Source: Chitinophaga pinensis (lineage in GTDB: Bacteria; Bacteroidota; Bacteroidia; AKYH767-A; OLB10). From it: a DNA stretch of 47,132 nucleotides. The stretch lies in NCBI GenBank assembly GCA_945872015.1, contig CAMBYJ010000001.1, positions 1-47,132 of the forward strand. The letters run 5' to 3'. Both the position numbers and the translations under genes were made by a program. Below, one piece after another: positions 44,901 through 47,132 of the stretch. The notes beneath the pieces were generated by a model. That model had not been told where the DNA came from, searched no databases, and worked only from the letters and a program-made list of their open reading frames with translations. The number at the start of each line of letters is the position of its first letter. Position 1 is the first letter of the stretch.

Positions 44901-45626
44901 GAATACAATCGAATGTTAATGGCCTTGCAAAAAAGTGCTGAAGAATTAGCGAAATCAGAGCGTGAATCGGCATGGAGAGAAATGGCAAAGCAAGTAGCAC
45001 ATGAAATTAAAAATCCGCTTACGCCAATGAAACTGGGCATACAGCATATGTTACGCGTAATTGAATCAAGTCAGGAAAACAGAGAAGAAATCATCAAAAA
45101 AATATCATCCGGACTAATAGAGCAAATCGATAACCTTTCGAATATTGCATCAGCGTTTAGTGATTTTGCTAAGATGCCGCAGGCAGAATATGAAGAAATC
45201 AATATTCGGGAATTAATTAAAAACACGATTGTATTATTTAAGCAATCGGAGAATATTAAAATTGAAAATAATACCGATCCCTTTTTGCCAACAGTTATTG
45301 GCGATAAAAATCAAATTATCAGAATTCTGAATAATCTATTCCGTAACGCTATTCAATCGATGGAAGACATTGAAGTTGGATTAATCCGAATTGAAGCGAA
45401 AACAATTAATGAGTTTTTAGTTGTTTCCATAATGGATAATGGTAAAGGTATTCCAGCAGAATTACAAGAAAAGATTTTTGTTCCTTACTTCACTACTAAA
45501 TCGAGCGGCACAGGATTAGGACTCGCTATTGTTAAAAATATGATGTTGGGTATGCAGGGAAATATTCGATTTGAATCAGTAGAAAACAAGGGGACCACGT
45601 TTCACCTTTACTTTAAGTTGGCATAG
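41970..45626 (+). CDS. Giant NtrY-like membrane sensor histidine kinase
   Basis: The protein has 1218 residues. A first transmembrane segment (7-23) is followed by an extracytoplasmic domain (~25-200), a cluster of about seven transmembrane segments (~205-480), a second extracytoplasmic domain (~490-700), one or two further segments, a third sensor region (~780-905), a last segment (~910-935) and a HAMP domain (KITAPLKFIQESF). The kinase core has H1011 in VAHEIKNPLTPMKLGIQHML, the N box NLFRNAIQSM, DNGKGIP, the F box YFTTKS and the G2 box GTGLGLAIV. The layout is like NtrY but much longer. No response regulator is adjacent, so the partner is unknown. Confidence 0.94.
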   Translation: MNIGNRLLGYFLVITLFVIAAVSIDTNKHHDGPNAESDKSIIEAVLKSKIDSLKTFESTFNDCLKESILNNRTANNYYQKKNLPVGGSVFVFSKNDIVFWSDNKCPVDSINYKSLVDGSINRIGNGYYFVNKVTIADKDCHIVYCLFIRYDFNIQNQYLENDYNSNLQLCSHHEFAITELPNTIAINYDGKPLFYISKVDNNDVHNKSIIVFILYLFAYLLLNVALIDLTFVLGKRNAYAGILSVVALFAVRYLMILYSFPEAFYNTDYFSPKYYASSSLLNSPLDLFFGVLCLLAFMVHLYSLIIKEKTISFISKWGILKKSFLFVLLLICFSYSYVINYLLNGLIISSQISFNFNNIFELDLYSLIGLFVIGIVFSGFYFITIATTYFIKQTKISLQIVLINLIVTAIFFGVLNYNSILFSFSDVYSYYSYLFSFLLLLFIFYTRVFLAKGYRQEGIILIVLGFSVYATYQIFSFNQIKESEKQRSFANKIHSEKDNIADYFFDEIKNKIKKDNNIIPFIANGGNYDDVNKYLLNKYFSDYFSNYDIAFYFLDINGQCLNRTSEESFDEIKKEYLIQNTGLLNYSGKLEKTKQYGLIDFPSNNNMPCCVVEFSNKRSNNIGGFPDLLVSNMVIANQNTSDYSFARYKNGKLNNQSGSFNYYITSAPYEEDIKKSDAFYNNGYYHIIIKDNNGLTIISRKQKSLLEIITLFSYLFAFFSLSYLLGYITYHFYHNDFSISTSYNNRIKFTVVTFVICTLIISGATTIIYIIRNNSESEQIKSQETIKDLNNYLENSFEDATSIEKLSNQEVSELDKLTKTIHTDFSIYNPKGYLVYSTQPRIFDQELISPLMNKTAFLNLKNLKLSGYYQKENIGKLEYRASYRPIYNRKGEQCAYLNINYFFTEKQVKAEISKFLIALINLYVFLFTISILIAVFISNKITAPLKFIQESFKKTRLNAKNNLISWDKKDEIGALVNEYNRMLMALQKSAEELAKSERESAWREMAKQVAHEIKNPLTPMKLGIQHMLRVIESSQENREEIIKKISSGLIEQIDNLSNIASAFSDFAKMPQAEYEEINIRELIKNTIVLFKQSENIKIENNTDPFLPTVIGDKNQIIRILNNLFRNAIQSMEDIEVGLIRIEAKTINEFLVVSIMDNGKGIPAELQEKIFVPYFTTKSSGTGLGLAIVKNMMLGMQGNIRFESVENKGTTFHLYFKLA

Positions 45627-45690
45627 CTTTTTCCATATATCCAACGTCTGCTTATCATTTTTGGGGGCTAGGTATTTTTTAATCCTGATG

Positions 45691-45722
45691 TTTGCATCGT
45701 AGTACTATAATCCTTAAATTTG
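45691..45722 (+). promoter_or_regulatory. Bacteroidota promoter of the Omp28-like gene
   Basis: TTTG (691-694), 20 nt, TAAATTTG (715-722): both boxes match the consensus. The predicted leader is about 25 nt. Confidence 0.68.
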
Positions 45723-45754
45723 AATTCAATTCTTAAAAATCAATAACTCATAAA

Positions 45755-47132
45755 ATGAAAAAAATTTACGCATTTATTGTAGCGTTTGTAATGTCATTAA
45801 CATTGGCTAATGCACAGTATTATTACTTGCCATATCCAAATGCAGGGACTAACCCTGGTGGATTAAATGTAGAAACCGAATATCCTGTTGGTACTGGGTT
45901 ATCATCATCCTGGACTGTCATCTCAGGAAGTTCTGCTGCGCCAAAATGGTCTTCAATTGTTACATTGCCATTTACTTTCCAATTTAACGGGGTTGGATAT
46001 ACGCAGTTTAAAGTTTCTACGAGTGGTGTACTAACTTTCTCAACTGGAGCTACAGCTGTTCCACCTGCAACTCGTGTTCCTCTTCCAAATGCAAACATTC
46101 CTGACAATTCAATTTGTGTATTAGGAATTAAAGGTTCAGGTACAAATGATAGTATCGTAACACAAACATTTGGTGTCGCTGGAAGTCAACAAACATGGGT
46201 GTTGTTTTCATCTTATACGTCTGTTGCAAATGCGTCAATATGGTCTTATTGGTCAATCGTCTTGGAAGAAGGCACAAACAATATTTATATCGTTGACCAG
46301 AGACATGCAGGAGCAGTTGCTGTATCATTAGGATTACAATACAATCCAACATCTGCATTAATGGTTACTGGTTCTCCTAATTTACTTTCACTTGCTGGTT
46401 CTGATCCTACTCCTGTAGATAATAGTTATTATGCTTTCATCTACGGAACACAGGCTGCTGATCAGGCTAAATTGCGTAAGATTTCTGTGGATCCTTATGT
46501 ATTAGTCCCTGGAACATCAACTCTAACAGGCGAAATTCAAAACCTAGGAGCTAATACTATTAGCAATGTTGATGTGAAGTATGAAGTGAATGGAATTGTT
46601 TATACTTCTACATTATCAAACATCAACTTAACATCTGGTAACGTTTATGCATTTACCCATAATACTCCAATCAATGTTACTGTTGCTAATCCATACCCAA
46701 CAAAAGTTTGGGTTGATTTAGCAAATGATGCTGACCGTACGGATGATACATTAAACACGATGGTTACAGGTTTATCTTATTTACCAGAAAAACGTGTCTT
46801 AATAGAAGAAGCAACTGGGACATGGTGCGGCTATTGCCCTCGTGGCGCTGTTTATACAGAGCAAATCGATACCGTACATCAAGATTATGCAATCGTTGTA
46901 GCAGTTCATAATAGCGACCCTATGGCAAACGCTGCATACGATGCAGGCATAGGAACATTAATCGGTGGCTACCCTAGCGGATGTGTTGATCGTAAATCAA
47001 ATGATGTAGATCCTACAAATTTCGAAGCTACTTACCAAGATAGAATTAATGATGTTAGTCCTGCAGATGTAGGTGTTAGTGCAACGTATAACGCAGTTAC
47101 CCGTCAGGTTGATATTAATGTATCTACAACAT
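45755..47132 (+). CDS. Omp28-like secreted protein with thioredoxin-type CGYC motif (3' end beyond window)
   Basis: The frame is open to the right edge, with 459 residues visible. The signal peptide is MKKIYAFIVAFVMSLTLANA. Residues ~25-220 form a beta-rich domain (FKVSTSGVLTFSTGA). Residues ~235-335 are an Ig-like module (PGTSTLTGEIQNLGANTISN). The Omp28 domain follows from ~345: KRVLIEEATGTWCGYCPRG with C358 and C361, then YAIVVAVHNSDPM and GGYPSGCVDR, a thioredoxin-like fold. Omp28 is an outer-surface protein of Porphyromonas gingivalis. The C-terminus, where a T9SS sorting domain is likely, is missing. Whether the CGYC is redox-active is not known. Confidence 0.93.
   Translation, partial: MKKIYAFIVAFVMSLTLANAQYYYLPYPNAGTNPGGLNVETEYPVGTGLSSSWTVISGSSAAPKWSSIVTLPFTFQFNGVGYTQFKVSTSGVLTFSTGATAVPPATRVPLPNANIPDNSICVLGIKGSGTNDSIVTQTFGVAGSQQTWVLFSSYTSVANASIWSYWSIVLEEGTNNIYIVDQRHAGAVAVSLGLQYNPTSALMVTGSPNLLSLAGSDPTPVDNSYYAFIYGTQAADQAKLRKISVDPYVLVPGTSTLTGEIQNLGANTISNVDVKYEVNGIVYTSTLSNINLTSGNVYAFTHNTPINVTVANPYPTKVWVDLANDADRTDDTLNTMVTGLSYLPEKRVLIEEATGTWCGYCPRGAVYTEQIDTVHQDYAIVVAVHNSDPMANAAYDAGIGTLIGGYPSGCVDRKSNDVDPTNFEATYQDRINDVSPADVGVSATYNAVTRQVDINVSTT

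Overview
The window reads as chromosomal DNA of a low-GC member of the Bacteroidota. The evidence is the following: secreted proteins that end in type IX secretion (T9SS) type A sorting domains; a RemB-like gliding-associated outer-membrane protein; an Omp28-like protein; SprB-like repeats; an almost complete lack of Shine-Dalgarno sequences; and several promoters of the Bacteroidota pattern TTTG-N17..20-TAnnTTTG. The C-terminal domain of the M36 peptidase recalls the Chitinophagales/Sphingobacteriales side of the phylum, but this placement is from memory and uncertain. I see no CRISPR array, insertion sequence, prophage or integrase.

Layout. 1-8768 (minus): two very large secreted proteins. 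The first is a multi-domain FN3/IPT/SprB-like adhesin cut by the left edge; the second is a 997-aa T9SS cargo protein. 9014-13392: a membrane-anchored coiled-coil protein facing a 1154-aa outer-membrane barrel-like protein. 13518-14282: exonuclease III. 14476-20011 (plus): a tight five-gene operon with an OmpA-type lipoprotein, a new-looking repeat protein (ten units of about 35 residues), a RemB-like outer-membrane protein, a polysaccharide flippase and a thioredoxin. It ends at a strong hairpin terminator shared with a tRNA-Gln gene. 20199-23146 (minus): a MltD-like lytic transglycosylase with LysM domains and a WecA/TagO-like glycosyl-1-phosphate transferase.

23323-24509 (minus): an enoyl-CoA hydratase plus a stand-alone cobalamin-binding subunit. 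24594-27391 (minus): a three-gene cassette of unknown secreted proteins. 27570-30439: an imperfect inverted repeat, a PrsW-type protease coupled to a small protein, an NAD-dependent SDR reductase, a PhnA/YjdM-like protein and a doubtful small ORF. 30622-34350 (minus): an M36 fungalysin-type metallopeptidase.

34568-35320 is the most unusual stretch. It holds a near-ideal promoter, a structured leader of about 147 nt, tRNA-Asn, a compound palindrome that starts on the tRNA discriminator base, a terminator hairpin, a GIY-YIG endonuclease gene whose stop codon lies inside a second similar hairpin, and the stump of a second GIY-YIG gene.

35606-38407: a T9SS repeat protein. 38410-39940: a DoxX-type membrane protein and a PfkB-family sugar kinase. 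40010-41852 (minus): an operon of a biotin carrier protein, a Tat-exported Mn/Fe superoxide dismutase and a CpcT/CpeT-family lipoprotein. 41970-45626: a giant NtrY-like sensor histidine kinase. 45755-end: an Omp28-like secreted protein with a CxxC thioredoxin motif, cut by the right edge.

Overall theme: cell-surface and envelope biology (secreted adhesins, export of surface polysaccharide, peptidoglycan remodelling, envelope redox protection), mixed with housekeeping genes. Start codons were moved inward for five genes where a signal peptide, lipobox, family start or promoter argues against the longest reading frame. All family names rest on motifs recognised by eye; no database search was run.
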